DNA of 43,761 nt from Streptomyces albipurpureus (GTDB taxonomy: Bacteria; Actinomycetota; Actinomycetes; Streptomycetales; Streptomycetaceae), in assembly GCF_023701525.1 (NCBI RefSeq), contig NZ_JAMQAW010000009.1:157268-201028 (forward strand). The letters run 5' to 3'. The first letter of the stretch is position 1. Every line of letters starts with the position of its first letter. Positions 33,622 through 41,326 of the stretch are shown piece by piece. The position numbers were made by a program, and so were the translations under genes. Under the pieces are notes generated by a model. It saw only the letters and a list, made by a program, of their open reading frames with translations. It made no database searches and was not told where the DNA came from.

Positions 33622-34926
33622 TCAGCGCCGCTGCTTCTCCAACAACTGCGCCGTGACAAAACCCACCACCGCGCAGACCACGATCAACGGCATCTGATTG
33701 GTCGCGTCACTGCCCATGAGCAGTACGGCCAGTACCGAGCTGGTGACGGGCAGCCGGGTCACCACCGCCGAGGCCGTGGCCATTCCGAGGGCCAACGAGG
33801 GGGTCACCCCCAGCCCCGGCAGCCCCGCGCAGGCAACCCCGATGGCCGCGCCGAGCAGCACCGAGGGAAAGATCGGCCCACCGCGCAGCGAACCCAGGCT
33901 GATGCCCCACGCCAGGCCCTTGCACACCACGAGTGCGATCAACGCACCTACCGACCAGGAGTGCGGATCGGCGGCCAGGGCGCCCAGGGTCACTTGCCCC
34001 GACAGTGCTGCCTCCGCCGGTGAACGACCGGTGATCAGTGCGTAGGCGGCGATGCATACGCCGACCGCGACCGCGCACACCACCGTACGGACCGCCGTAC
34101 GGCGCGCGGTCCAGTCGGCCGTGAGATAGCCCAGCCGGTGGGCGTAGGACACCACCACACCGATCAGCACGGCGATCGGTACGCCCCAGAGGAAGTCACC
34201 GGCGTCCGGGCCCACGTTGGGAGGGACGGAAGGCAGCTTCAGGGCGCCGATGGCCAGCCCGGTCCAGTTGCCGAAGCCGGTGAAGACCAACGCGCCCACC
34301 CCGCTGGCCAGCAGACACGGCAGGAGCAACAGCACCAGTTGCGGCCCGGCGAGCCCCGCGGCCTCGACGACCATCACGGCCGCGACCAACGGCCCACCGA
34401 GGATGGTGGAGATCGCCGTTGTGGAACCGGCTGTGGCCACCACCAGGGCTGCCTTGGGGTCTTCGGCGCGCTTGGCCGACCGCATGGCGAGCAGGGCGAG
34501 CCCGCTGCCCAACGCCATCAGCGGCGCCTCGGGCCCCAGCACCACACCCAGCGGCAGGGTGGCGAGCGCGGCGAAGATCACCCCGGGCAGCGCGTCGGGC
34601 CCCAGCGGTGGGCCACCGAGACCGTTCACCGGCTGATGACCACCACCGCCGGGGGCCCGGGTCACGATGGGCGCGAGCAGCAGCCCGGCGAGCAGCAGCG
34701 CGGGCAGGGGCCACCACCAGGGCGGTTGGCCATAGCCGACGGCGTTCGGGAGGTCCTCCCAGATGGCGTGCTGGAGGGCGTGCTGCGCACTGACGAAGAA
34801 GAAGCAGGCCAGTGCGATGGGCACGCCGAGGAGGACCGAGAGCAGCAGCAGTTTGCGGTAGCCGCGGCTGCGGAGGATGTCATGGATGGTCGGGGCTTCG
34901 GGGATGGCCTCGGCTGGCGCGCTCAC
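33622..34926 (-). CDS. ClC-family chloride channel / antiporter
   Basis: Integral membrane protein, 434 residues, about ten to twelve helices. The filter region carries GPEAPLMALG (131-140) with E133 at the gating-glutamate position, a variant of the usual GREGP. SLRGGPIFPSVLLGAAIG and the final helices match the second pore signature. No CBS domains follow, as in short bacterial members. Function is chloride or fluoride/proton exchange; the substrate is not resolved. The start is ATG at 34926, directly before a 390-bp non-coding stretch. Confidence 0.92.
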   Translation of the reverse strand: MSAPAEAIPEAPTIHDILRSRGYRKLLLLSVLLGVPIALACFFFVSAQHALQHAIWEDLPNAVGYGQPPWWWPLPALLLAGLLLAPIVTRAPGGGGHQPVNGLGGPPLGPDALPGVIFAALATLPLGVVLGPEAPLMALGSGLALLAMRSAKRAEDPKAALVVATAGSTTAISTILGGPLVAAVMVVEAAGLAGPQLVLLLLPCLLASGVGALVFTGFGNWTGLAIGALKLPSVPPNVGPDAGDFLWGVPIAVLIGVVVSYAHRLGYLTADWTARRTAVRTVVCAVAVGVCIAAYALITGRSPAEAALSGQVTLGALAADPHSWSVGALIALVVCKGLAWGISLGSLRGGPIFPSVLLGAAIGVACAGLPGLGVTPSLALGMATASAVVTRLPVTSSVLAVLLMGSDATNQMPLIVVCAVVGFVTAQLLEKQRR

Positions 34927-35320
34927 TCGCCCGGCCCCCTGCTGATGTCACTAATCGTCCTGGTGCGCTCTCCCTGGCGGTGCATAGCCCCATGCAAGGG
35001 CAGAGGGAGGTGGGCCGACCGGCTTGGGCGCGCGGCGTTTGGGTGACTCCACCCGGACGGCCGTCCAGGACTCGCCGCCCGTACCCGCTCCGGGTTCGCT
35101 GGCTGCACGGAGAGCGGAGGGGTGCGGTGATGACGGCGATGACGGACCGGGGGGTTGGCCGGTGGCGGGGGAGGCGTACATCCGTCCTGGCGATGACCGC
35201 TATGACGGCGAGGACGGACGGCTGCGGACGAACACGTCCAGGACGGTTGCGGTCAGGACTGCCACGGCCAGGGCGGGGTTGCGGGGGAGCGCAGCAGCCT
35301 GCTAGCGGAGGGAAGCGGTC
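34927..35320. other. intergenic region with ATGACGGCG repeats
   Basis: About 390 bp between divergent genes. Between 35130 and 35220 ATGACGGCG-like words recur (near 35130, 35138, 35199). No credible gene. Confidence 0.5.
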
Positions 35321-36775
35321 GTGGCGGAGATGAATGAGCTGCAGGGCCTACGCGCCCGGGTGGCGGCCCTGGAAGCCTCGTCGACCCCTGCGGTCCCGAC
35401 CTCCCACCATCGGGTGCGTTCGTTCTTCTCCGCCCTGCTGATCGTCATCGGCTGTGTGCTCGCTCCCTTGAGCGCCGTCGCCGTCTGGGCCGCCGATGAG
35501 GTCGGGGACACCGGCCGCTATGTGGATACGGTCGCCCCGCTCGCTTCCGACGCCGATGTTCAGAGCGCCGTGGCGAACCGGGTGACCAACGCCGTGATGG
35601 CCCATATCGACCTCAACTCGCTGTTGGAGGGTGTGGCCCCCGCCGATCGCCCTCGGTTGGCCAAGGCTTTGGGCAAGCTGGGCGGCTCCCTGGAGAGCGC
35701 ACTGCGCAGCTTCGTCCAGGACAAGGCCGAAGCGGTCGTCGCGTCCGATGGCTTCAAAACCATCTGGATCGATGCCAACCGCAAGGCCCATGCCGCCGTG
35801 GACAAGGCCCTCACGGGCAGCGGCGGGGGAGCGGTCGAACTCACCGATGACTCGGTACAGATCGATCTTGGCCCGGTCGTCGACCAGGTCAAGCAACGAC
35901 TGGTGGCGGACGGTCTCACGGTCGCGGGAAAGATCCCCGAGGTCCACACCGAGATCACGATCTTCCGATCGGATGACATCGGCAAGGTCAAGACGGGTTT
36001 CCGACTGCTTCAGCTCGCCGGCTACTGGCTCCCGGTCCTGGCGCTGCTGCTGGTCGTCGTGGGAGTGCTGCTGGCGGTACGCCGCCGGAGGGCGCTGGTC
36101 GCCGCAGCGCTGGGAGTGGCCTTCGCGCTCGCGGTGCTGGGCGTGGCGCTGACGGCCTTCCGGTCTGTCTATCTGGACGCGCTGCCCCTTGAGGTGTCCC
36201 AGCCCGCGGCTGAGTCGGTGTACGACGCGCTGACCAGGTACTTGCGGGCGTCGGTACGGATGGTGATCGCGCTCGGAATCGTGGTCGCGCTGGCGGCCTG
36301 GCTCACCGGCCGGGGGCGCTGGGCCCTGCTCGTACGGCAGCTGTGGCAGACGGGTATCGGGGCGGTGCGTGGAGCGGCGGACCGGGCGGGGATGAGGACC
36401 GGCCCGGTGGGGCCGTGGGTGCGGCGCTATCGGCGCTGGATCACCTGGCTGCTGGTGGCGGGTGCGGTGGTGGCTTATCTGCTGTGGAGCTATCCGACCG
36501 GATGGGTGGTGGTGGGGCTGGCGCTGGCGCTGCTGCTCGCCCTGGCGGTGGTGGAGTTCCTGGCGGGGGAACCGGTTGCCGCGGTGGGCGGGCAGCCTGG
36601 GCCTTCGCATCCCGGTTCGGGGACGGGGAGTACCGCAGGCTCGGATTCCGGTTCGGGGACGGGGAGAACTGCCAGCTCAGGTGGTGTTTCGGGCCGAGGC
36701 ACCCCACCGGCTCCTGAGGGGTCCGCGTCACCCGAACGGCCGAATTCGAATGGCGGTGGCACGGGAGCGGGCTGA
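35321..36775 (+). CDS. multi-pass membrane protein, paralogue of the 10.9 kb protein
   Basis: 484 residues, function unknown. A short coiled-coil-prone N-terminus (ELQGLRARVAALEAS) precedes helix one (36-58), then an extracytoplasmic domain containing AVWAADEVGDTGRYV, VQIDLGPVVDQVKQRL and AGYWLPV. Several further helices follow from about 225 and a Gly/Ser/Pro-rich tail with GSGTG repeats. The blocks match the 281-residue protein at 10938-11783, which lacks the last helices and tail. The start is GTG at 35321 with GGAGGGAAG upstream; the ATG at 35330 is too far from it. Confidence 0.85.
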   Translation: MAEMNELQGLRARVAALEASSTPAVPTSHHRVRSFFSALLIVIGCVLAPLSAVAVWAADEVGDTGRYVDTVAPLASDADVQSAVANRVTNAVMAHIDLNSLLEGVAPADRPRLAKALGKLGGSLESALRSFVQDKAEAVVASDGFKTIWIDANRKAHAAVDKALTGSGGGAVELTDDSVQIDLGPVVDQVKQRLVADGLTVAGKIPEVHTEITIFRSDDIGKVKTGFRLLQLAGYWLPVLALLLVVVGVLLAVRRRRALVAAALGVAFALAVLGVALTAFRSVYLDALPLEVSQPAAESVYDALTRYLRASVRMVIALGIVVALAAWLTGRGRWALLVRQLWQTGIGAVRGAADRAGMRTGPVGPWVRRYRRWITWLLVAGAVVAYLLWSYPTGWVVVGLALALLLALAVVEFLAGEPVAAVGGQPGPSHPGSGTGSTAGSDSGSGTGRTASSGGVSGRGTPPAPEGSASPERPNSNGGGTGAG

Positions 36776-36834
36776 CGCTCGAATTCCCGTCCGCGATGGG
36801 CGTACGGGACAGGAAGTCAATGAAGGGACGTCCC

Positions 36835-37314
36835 ATGAGCAGTGCATCGCAGCCGACCGGGACCCCACCGCCGAGACCCACCCACGCCACCGGCCACGGT
36901 TCCGCACATGACTCCGGTCACAACAGCGGCTGGGCGGTCGGAGGAGTCGTCTTCGCGGGCATCCTCATGGTGTGCAACGGGGTGCTCGCCATCCTTCAGG
37001 GCATCTCAGCGGTTGCCAAGGATGACGTGTACACGCGGGTCGGCGACTATGTCTACAAGATCAACCTCACCGGCTGGGGCTGGATTCACCTCGTCCTCGG
37101 TGTCTGTCTGCTGATCACCGGCTGGGGTGTGCTCTCCAACCAGTCCTGGGCCCGGTACACGGGCATCTTCTTCGCCTCGATCAGTCTGATCGCGCAGTTC
37201 CTGTTCCTGCCCTATCTCCCGATCTGGGCTGTGATCATGATCGCGATCGACGTGTTCATCATCTGGGCGCTGGCTGTGTACCACCCGGAGGACAGAAACC
37301 GGGACCTGATCTGA
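36835..37314 (+). CDS. DUF7144-like integral membrane protein
   Basis: About 159 residues with four predicted helices (about 39-59, 82-102, 110-130 and 133-153) after a Pro/His/Gly-rich cytoplasmic N-terminus. GWGWIHLVLGVCLLITGWGVL, WARYTGIFFASISLI and the terminal YHPEDRNRDL are features I associate with the actinobacterial DUF7144 family; role unknown. The ATG at 36835 with AAGGGA at about 7-nt spacing is favoured; ATGs at 36796 and 36820 are in frame. Confidence 0.82.
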   Translation: MSSASQPTGTPPPRPTHATGHGSAHDSGHNSGWAVGGVVFAGILMVCNGVLAILQGISAVAKDDVYTRVGDYVYKINLTGWGWIHLVLGVCLLITGWGVLSNQSWARYTGIFFASISLIAQFLFLPYLPIWAVIMIAIDVFIIWALAVYHPEDRNRDLI

Positions 37315-37697
37315 CGACAGCGTTCCTGCGGGCCCGGTCCACTCCATGACGCTGTTGGCGAATTCCGGCCCGAGCGTGACGTCGGACTCCAGGACCTGCT
37401 TGTGGTCCTGGAGTCCGACGATGTCGTATGAGGAGGGGCATGCGAGTACCTTGATCCTGGGGGACCGGCAGCATAACGACGTGTCCTCACTGCTCATCGG
37501 ATGGTCGTTGCGAGGGGTAGTAGGGATGGACTGGGCGGGCTCGCGCGCTCGCCTCAATTGCCACGATCTGCCGTCGTAAGAGAACGCCTTCCATCCCAGT
37601 GCGACGTCGTGCTCGCCGACGAGGCGGTACCAGCTACCGACCAAAGAACCGTCTCAAAGCCATCGAGCGCGAGACGGAAGTCGCCTGATGCGCGAGC
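37315..37697. other. intergenic region with a strong hairpin and a possible relic frame
   Basis: About 380 bp. It has a 17-bp perfect hairpin (37380-37420). The minus strand between about 37500 and 37644 keeps Streptomyces-like codon use (frame starting MVGSWYRLVGEHD) but merges into the neighbouring gene, so it may be a decayed gene end. Not called as a CDS. Confidence 0.4.
37380..37420. terminator. perfect 17-bp hairpin
   Basis: CGTCGGACTCCAGGACC (37380-37396) and GGTCCTGGAGTCCGACG (37404-37420) are exact complements around a 7-nt loop, 66 bp past the DUF7144-like stop. It would terminate transcription from either side; no U-tract. Confidence 0.6.
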
Positions 37698-38132
37698 TCA
37701 ATCCTGGTCCAGCTCCTCGCCCGGCGGGATGAAGGCGTCGGCACTGTCGGCATCGTCAACATGCCCGTGAGCGTCCATCGTGATGGCCGTTGCCCGGCCC
37801 TGCGAGGTGATCAGCCACGCGAGTACCTGTTCCGTGAGCGGGGTATTCCCTGGGCCCTCATCTTTCCAGTGGGCCCGCCACCCGCCGCCAGGAACTGCGG
37901 CTACGACCTGGTCGGCCTTCTCAAGGTGGGAGAAGTCCTCGTAGTCCGTTACGGGACGCATAGCTCCTCGCTTCGGGTCGACTACAAGCGCCGTTCCAGT
38001 TGCCGGGTCCCATGCCTCCACCCGCACCATGCGGCCGATCTCGGTCTCGGTGCCGTTGAAGATCGCGGTCCAGCCGGTCTGATTGAAGTAACGAAGATGC
38101 ACCGCCCCATCCTCTCGTATGGCAATGAGCAC
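37698..38132 (-). CDS. hypothetical protein
   Basis: About 144 residues, no recognised family. It starts IREDGAVHLRYFNQTGWTAIFNGTETE and ends in the acidic tail PPGEELDQD; composition is that of a soluble cytoplasmic protein with mixed beta structure. The GTG at 38132 has no clear ribosome binding site and lies inside an overlapping minus-strand frame (37921-38364) that may be a gene relic. The frame appears intact with reasonable codon use. Confidence 0.5.
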   Translation of the reverse strand: MLIAIREDGAVHLRYFNQTGWTAIFNGTETEIGRMVRVEAWDPATGTALVVDPKRGAMRPVTDYEDFSHLEKADQVVAAVPGGGWRAHWKDEGPGNTPLTEQVLAWLITSQGRATAITMDAHGHVDDADSADAFIPPGEELDQD

Positions 38133-38418
38133 AGCGGGCGGCTACTTGCTTTGCACGTTCATCCGTACGCACCTCGGCACACGCGAGTACGCCGACACCG
38201 TCGACGGTCTTGCCCATGAAGGAGCGCATAAGCTCCAGCGATCCCTGCCCAGGGAAGTGCCATCCGCGACAGCCAGACAGGCCGAAGGGGTTGCTCAGCG
38301 CCCGCAAGACCGGTCCGTCGAAGTGGAGCTCGACGCAATCGCGCACGAAGCAGACGGCGCTCACCTCCCGACCCAGAAGCAGCCGGAGGGGTCCCTCGAG
38401 TCGTCGACGATGGTCACG
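38133..38418 (-). pseudogene. possible frameshifted or truncated gene remnant
   Basis: A minus-strand frame from GTG at 38364 encodes a protein-like sequence (VELHFDGPVLRALSNPFG, then GWHFPGQGSLELMRSFMGK) that loses its protein-like character before 38133. Just upstream, a second frame from GTG at 38418 reads VTIVDDSRDPSGCFWVGR and stops at a TGA overlapping that GTG. Joining the frames would give a smooth sequence, which suggests a frameshift. Inference only. Confidence 0.35.
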
Positions 38419-38590
38419 GGCTCATGCTGCCAAACGCTCCTGCTCCAGCAGGCTCGACCTCAACCTCCTCCGCCCATCCGCGAGGGGGCGGTGACAGATG
38501 ACGCGAGATGACACCTATCTATCTCGACCAATCACACCCACCCGCCACCTGGGTCGTGTCGCACACCGTCCCATGTATTCGAACAAAGAG

Positions 38591-38953
38591 ATGATCCCGG
38601 TCATGGTCGACATTGACTTCCCCCCGGACCTGCGCGATGCGCAGCTCCGACTCCATCAGACTCGGATCGCCTATGAGGAGCTGTGCCGGACGTTGCCGTG
38701 GTCGTTCGAGCCCGCGCCAGGGTGGGAAGGCGACAAGCAACTCCACAGTGACGGACGTGTGGGCGGGATGCCGGACAGCCCCGGTTACACCGACGCGGAG
38801 AAATCGGAAGAGGCACGGCTGCGCAATCTGCTGGTGGATCTGTCTACCACCGTGATGACGCATAGAAGTGGAGTCCCGGTGGGTTCCTGGCATCTCGGTG
38901 GGGCGTCGTCATGGCTGGTCAGCAGGTCAGAGGGCGTTCACTCGATGGCGTGA
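38591..38953 (+). CDS. hypothetical protein
   Basis: About 120 residues, soluble, unknown function. VDIDFPPDLRDAQLRLHQTRIAYEELCRTLPWS suggests a helical N-terminal half, with a Gly-Pro loop (GWEGDKQLHSDGRVGG) and a second helix (EKSEEARLRNLLVDLSTTV). From memory, similar small proteins are scattered in Streptomyces, often near mobile or accessory DNA. The start is uncertain: ATG at 38591 or 38603; the frame is open from 38498. A hairpin (ACTCGCA-GATTT-TGCGAGT, 38967-38985) follows the stop. Confidence 0.6.
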   Translation: MIPVMVDIDFPPDLRDAQLRLHQTRIAYEELCRTLPWSFEPAPGWEGDKQLHSDGRVGGMPDSPGYTDAEKSEEARLRNLLVDLSTTVMTHRSGVPVGSWHLGGASSWLVSRSEGVHSMA

Positions 38954-39472
38954 GATTCCCGTAGTAACTCGCAGATTTTGCGAGTAGTGGGCGTAATTTG
39001 CCGCTCTATGGGTGATTCCGGAAGTCGCGGTGGCAGATGAATCGACGTCGACGCCACCCTCCAGGCAGGACTGGCTTGGATAAGAACCGCCTCAGACGGT
39101 CGGCGTCTGGCCGCCCAACGGTCAGCCCCTAATCCCCACCCGAACTCCGACTGCCAGCTACACCGACGCATCAGCCAGGAAAGCAACGGCAGTCGCCCAG
39201 TCTCTGCACAGCGGCATCCGACGTGACTGCCGATGACGGCAAGCCGGCAGCCCAACCGGGTGCTTGATGCTGGGAGGCACTGGCGCGCTGAGACGCCGAA
39301 TGGCGAGTAGGGGAGGGGCAGCGCCTGGCAGTCCGGTAGCTGAGGCGGCGGACCATTCCCCCAGTTCGCCAGTACACCGTTCCAGAGGGTGGGTCGGCTA
39401 TGACTGCGGCTAGCTAACGCGGCGAAAGAACGGCGACTTCACCAAAGCGGGAGGCGTCCTCTGGTTTGAGGT
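38954..39472. other. intergenic region, terminator-like hairpin
   Basis: About 520 bp between the hypothetical gene and the second EEP gene. The 7-bp-stem hairpin at 38967-38985 probably ends the upstream gene. The rest shows no gene, repeat array or RNA that I recognise. Confidence 0.5.
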
Positions 39473-40465
39473 TCAGAGGCGGATGTGGGCGGCGATGGGT
39501 AGGTGGTCGCTGGTGGTGGGTGGCAGTGACCAGATGTGTGTGGCTGTGGCTGTTCGGGTCATGATTTGGTCGATGCGGGCGAGGGGGAATCGTGCGGGCC
39601 AGCTGAATGCGAGGCCTGTGCGTGGTGGATCTAGCTGTGAGGTGAGCGGGCTGAGGCCGCGGTCGTCCACTGTGCTGTTGAGGTCTCCCAGGAGGATCAC
39701 CTTCTCTAGCCGCTCGGCAACTATCGCCATGCCGAGAAGCGCGGCGCTTTCGTCCCTCCACGCGGAGCGGAATCCTGCACTTGGACTGAGTCGGACAGAG
39801 GGCAGGTGGGCGACGTAGACAGCGATGTCTCCATGTTCTGTCTTGGCGGTGACCCGCATGCCGCGATCCCAACCCTCACCGACGGCCTTGGGCTTTATGT
39901 CCACGCGTCGCGCATCGGTGAGGGGGAGCTTTGACCAGAGCCCGACCGTTCCCACAACCACGTGGTGGGGATAGTCCGGTGCCAGGACAGCCCCGATCGT
40001 CGGCCTAGACGAGGAAGTCAACTCCTCGAGCGCGATGAGGTCAGCATTGGCCTTGAGGAGCTTCCGTGCGGTGCCCGAGGGATCCGCATTCTCGTCGCTG
40101 ACATTGTGCTGCACCACCGTAAGGTCGTAGCCCGCGCCAGGCTGGAGCGGCAACAGGCCGCCGAACTGGGCGAGCCAGGCCACCACGGGCACCAGAAACG
40201 CAGACCACACGATGACCGATCTCCGCAGGCAAGCCAGGACTATCAGGACCGGTATCGCCAGGCCGAGCCAGGGCAGGAACGTCTCCAGCAAGCTACCCAG
40301 ACGAACACCACCGTTGGGAACAGCACCGGGAAAGGTCAGCAAGCCGGCCACAAGCAGGGAACTGGCAACAAGGGCACTGCGCCCTCGGCTCAAACATCGC
40401 GGGTGCCACCGGGCCCACGTTGGCGACTCCACATCCACCGCCGCTCCATCAACATGCTTCGTCAA
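39473..40465 (-). CDS. endonuclease/exonuclease/phosphatase-family membrane protein (second copy)
   Basis: 330 residues, same design as 9551-10570: about three N-terminal helices (roughly 32-52, 62-85, 88-106), then an EEP domain with LTVVQHNVSDEN, LIALEELTSS (catalytic Glu), ILLGDLNSTVDD and the terminal TSDHLPIAAHI (Asp-His). Likely exported phosphoesterase; substrate unknown. The TTG at 40465 has GGAGACGAG 5-9 nt upstream, though an in-frame GTG ten codons later behind GGAGCG is a fair alternative. Its codon use is less GC-rich than that of the first copy, suggesting a different history. Confidence 0.85.
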   Translation of the reverse strand: MTKHVDGAAVDVESPTWARWHPRCLSRGRSALVASSLLVAGLLTFPGAVPNGGVRLGSLLETFLPWLGLAIPVLIVLACLRRSVIVWSAFLVPVVAWLAQFGGLLPLQPGAGYDLTVVQHNVSDENADPSGTARKLLKANADLIALEELTSSSRPTIGAVLAPDYPHHVVVGTVGLWSKLPLTDARRVDIKPKAVGEGWDRGMRVTAKTEHGDIAVYVAHLPSVRLSPSAGFRSAWRDESAALLGMAIVAERLEKVILLGDLNSTVDDRGLSPLTSQLDPPRTGLAFSWPARFPLARIDQIMTRTATATHIWSLPPTTSDHLPIAAHIRL

Positions 40466-40729
40466 CTCGCTCGTCTCCGGTTCCCGAGGCTTGAATTGCG
40501 GCCAGGCCTCACATCGTCACTACGCACCCGCCAGTACCCTTGCGTTGGGCTTCACCCGTCCTCAGGGCGTGAAGAATCAACGCGTGGGACGAGTAACTGC
40601 CCTACGCGCAATACAGGGTGGACACTGGCCCTTCGCGGACGACAGATGTGGTTTCACCTACCCCGTCGGAACCGATATCGCGGTGAGCCGCGTCGGCAGC
40701 GGACGCGGCTTGGCGTTCGCCGTTCGTTG

Positions 40730-41143
40730 TCAGGCGGGGAGCCAGCGCGGCCACCACGGCGGGACGTGGTCCTCTGTGCACACTTCCGGGGACTCGCTTG
40801 CTCCCTCGATGGGTGTGCCGAGCCAGACGAAGTGCAGGAGTACCAGCGTGGCGAGCGTCAGGGTGAAAACTGCCGCGGGTATCAAGAGGCGTACGGGGCG
40901 GGGTGCCTGGCGAAGGACTGTCGCCGGCAGGGCCCAAGCCGCCAAGCCGACCAACGCCATAACGATCACTGTCAGCGGCGCCTCCCATGTCCAGAAATCG
41001 AAAATGCTGGGGTGCTCGCGTAGGACCAGCGCGCACGTCCGGCGGGCTTCACGGGACAAGCGCTGCGTGCCGTAGCCCACCACCCCGCTCGTCGCCAGTA
41101 ACAGGAACCCCGCAGCCCAGGGTGCTTTCGTTCGTCGCTCCAT
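40730..41143 (-). CDS. small integral membrane protein
   Basis: 137 residues. A short N-terminal helix (about 9-27), then helices near 56-74 and 85-108, and a C-terminal tail with CTEDHVPPWWPRWLPA. The terminal C ... PPWWPRWLP pattern recurs in Streptomyces membrane proteins by memory, but no function is known. The ATG at 41143 has no ribosome binding site. It is divergent from the endolysin gene, so the SOS-like boxes may face it as well. Confidence 0.65.
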   Translation of the reverse strand: MERRTKAPWAAGFLLLATSGVVGYGTQRLSREARRTCALVLREHPSIFDFWTWEAPLTVIVMALVGLAAWALPATVLRQAPRPVRLLIPAAVFTLTLATLVLLHFVWLGTPIEGASESPEVCTEDHVPPWWPRWLPA

Positions 41144-41209
41144 ACAGGGAAGGGACGTTCATCTACCCCTGCCAGGTTCCCGACACGCCTGCGGTTCCAG
41201 CCCTTTGAA

Positions 41210-41225
41210 TCGAACATCAGTCCGA
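41210..41225. promoter_or_regulatory. SOS-box-like sequence 1
   Basis: TCGAAC-ATCA-GTCCGA matches the actinobacterial LexA consensus TCGAAC-N4-GTTCGA at 11 of 12 fixed positions. It is 102 bp upstream of the endolysin start. Confidence 0.55.
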
Positions 41226-41233
41226 AAAAGAAT

Positions 41234-41249
41234 ACGAATGAACGTTCGA
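41234..41249. promoter_or_regulatory. SOS-box-like sequence 2
   Basis: ACGAAT-GAAC-GTTCGA has a perfect right half-site and a 4/6 left half-site of the same consensus. It starts 24 bp after box 1, in the same helical-face range, and contains the palindrome GAACGTTC. Confidence 0.5.
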
Positions 41250-41326
41250 ATCATGTGAGGCTGGACCCACCGCCGGGAGCACATCAGAGCCCCTGGCGGG
41301 GAGACCGACAGCGAAGGAGAGACATC

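Noticed and set aside
37006..37644. Minus-strand frame of 212 codons
   Set aside because: Its last part is antisense to the DUF7144-like gene. Only the 37500-37644 end looks protein-like, so I noted it as a possible relic rather than a CDS.
39962..41023. Plus-strand frame of 353 codons
   Set aside because: Antisense to the second EEP gene and to the 137-residue membrane gene. Composition is Arg/Gln-rich with no ribosome site.
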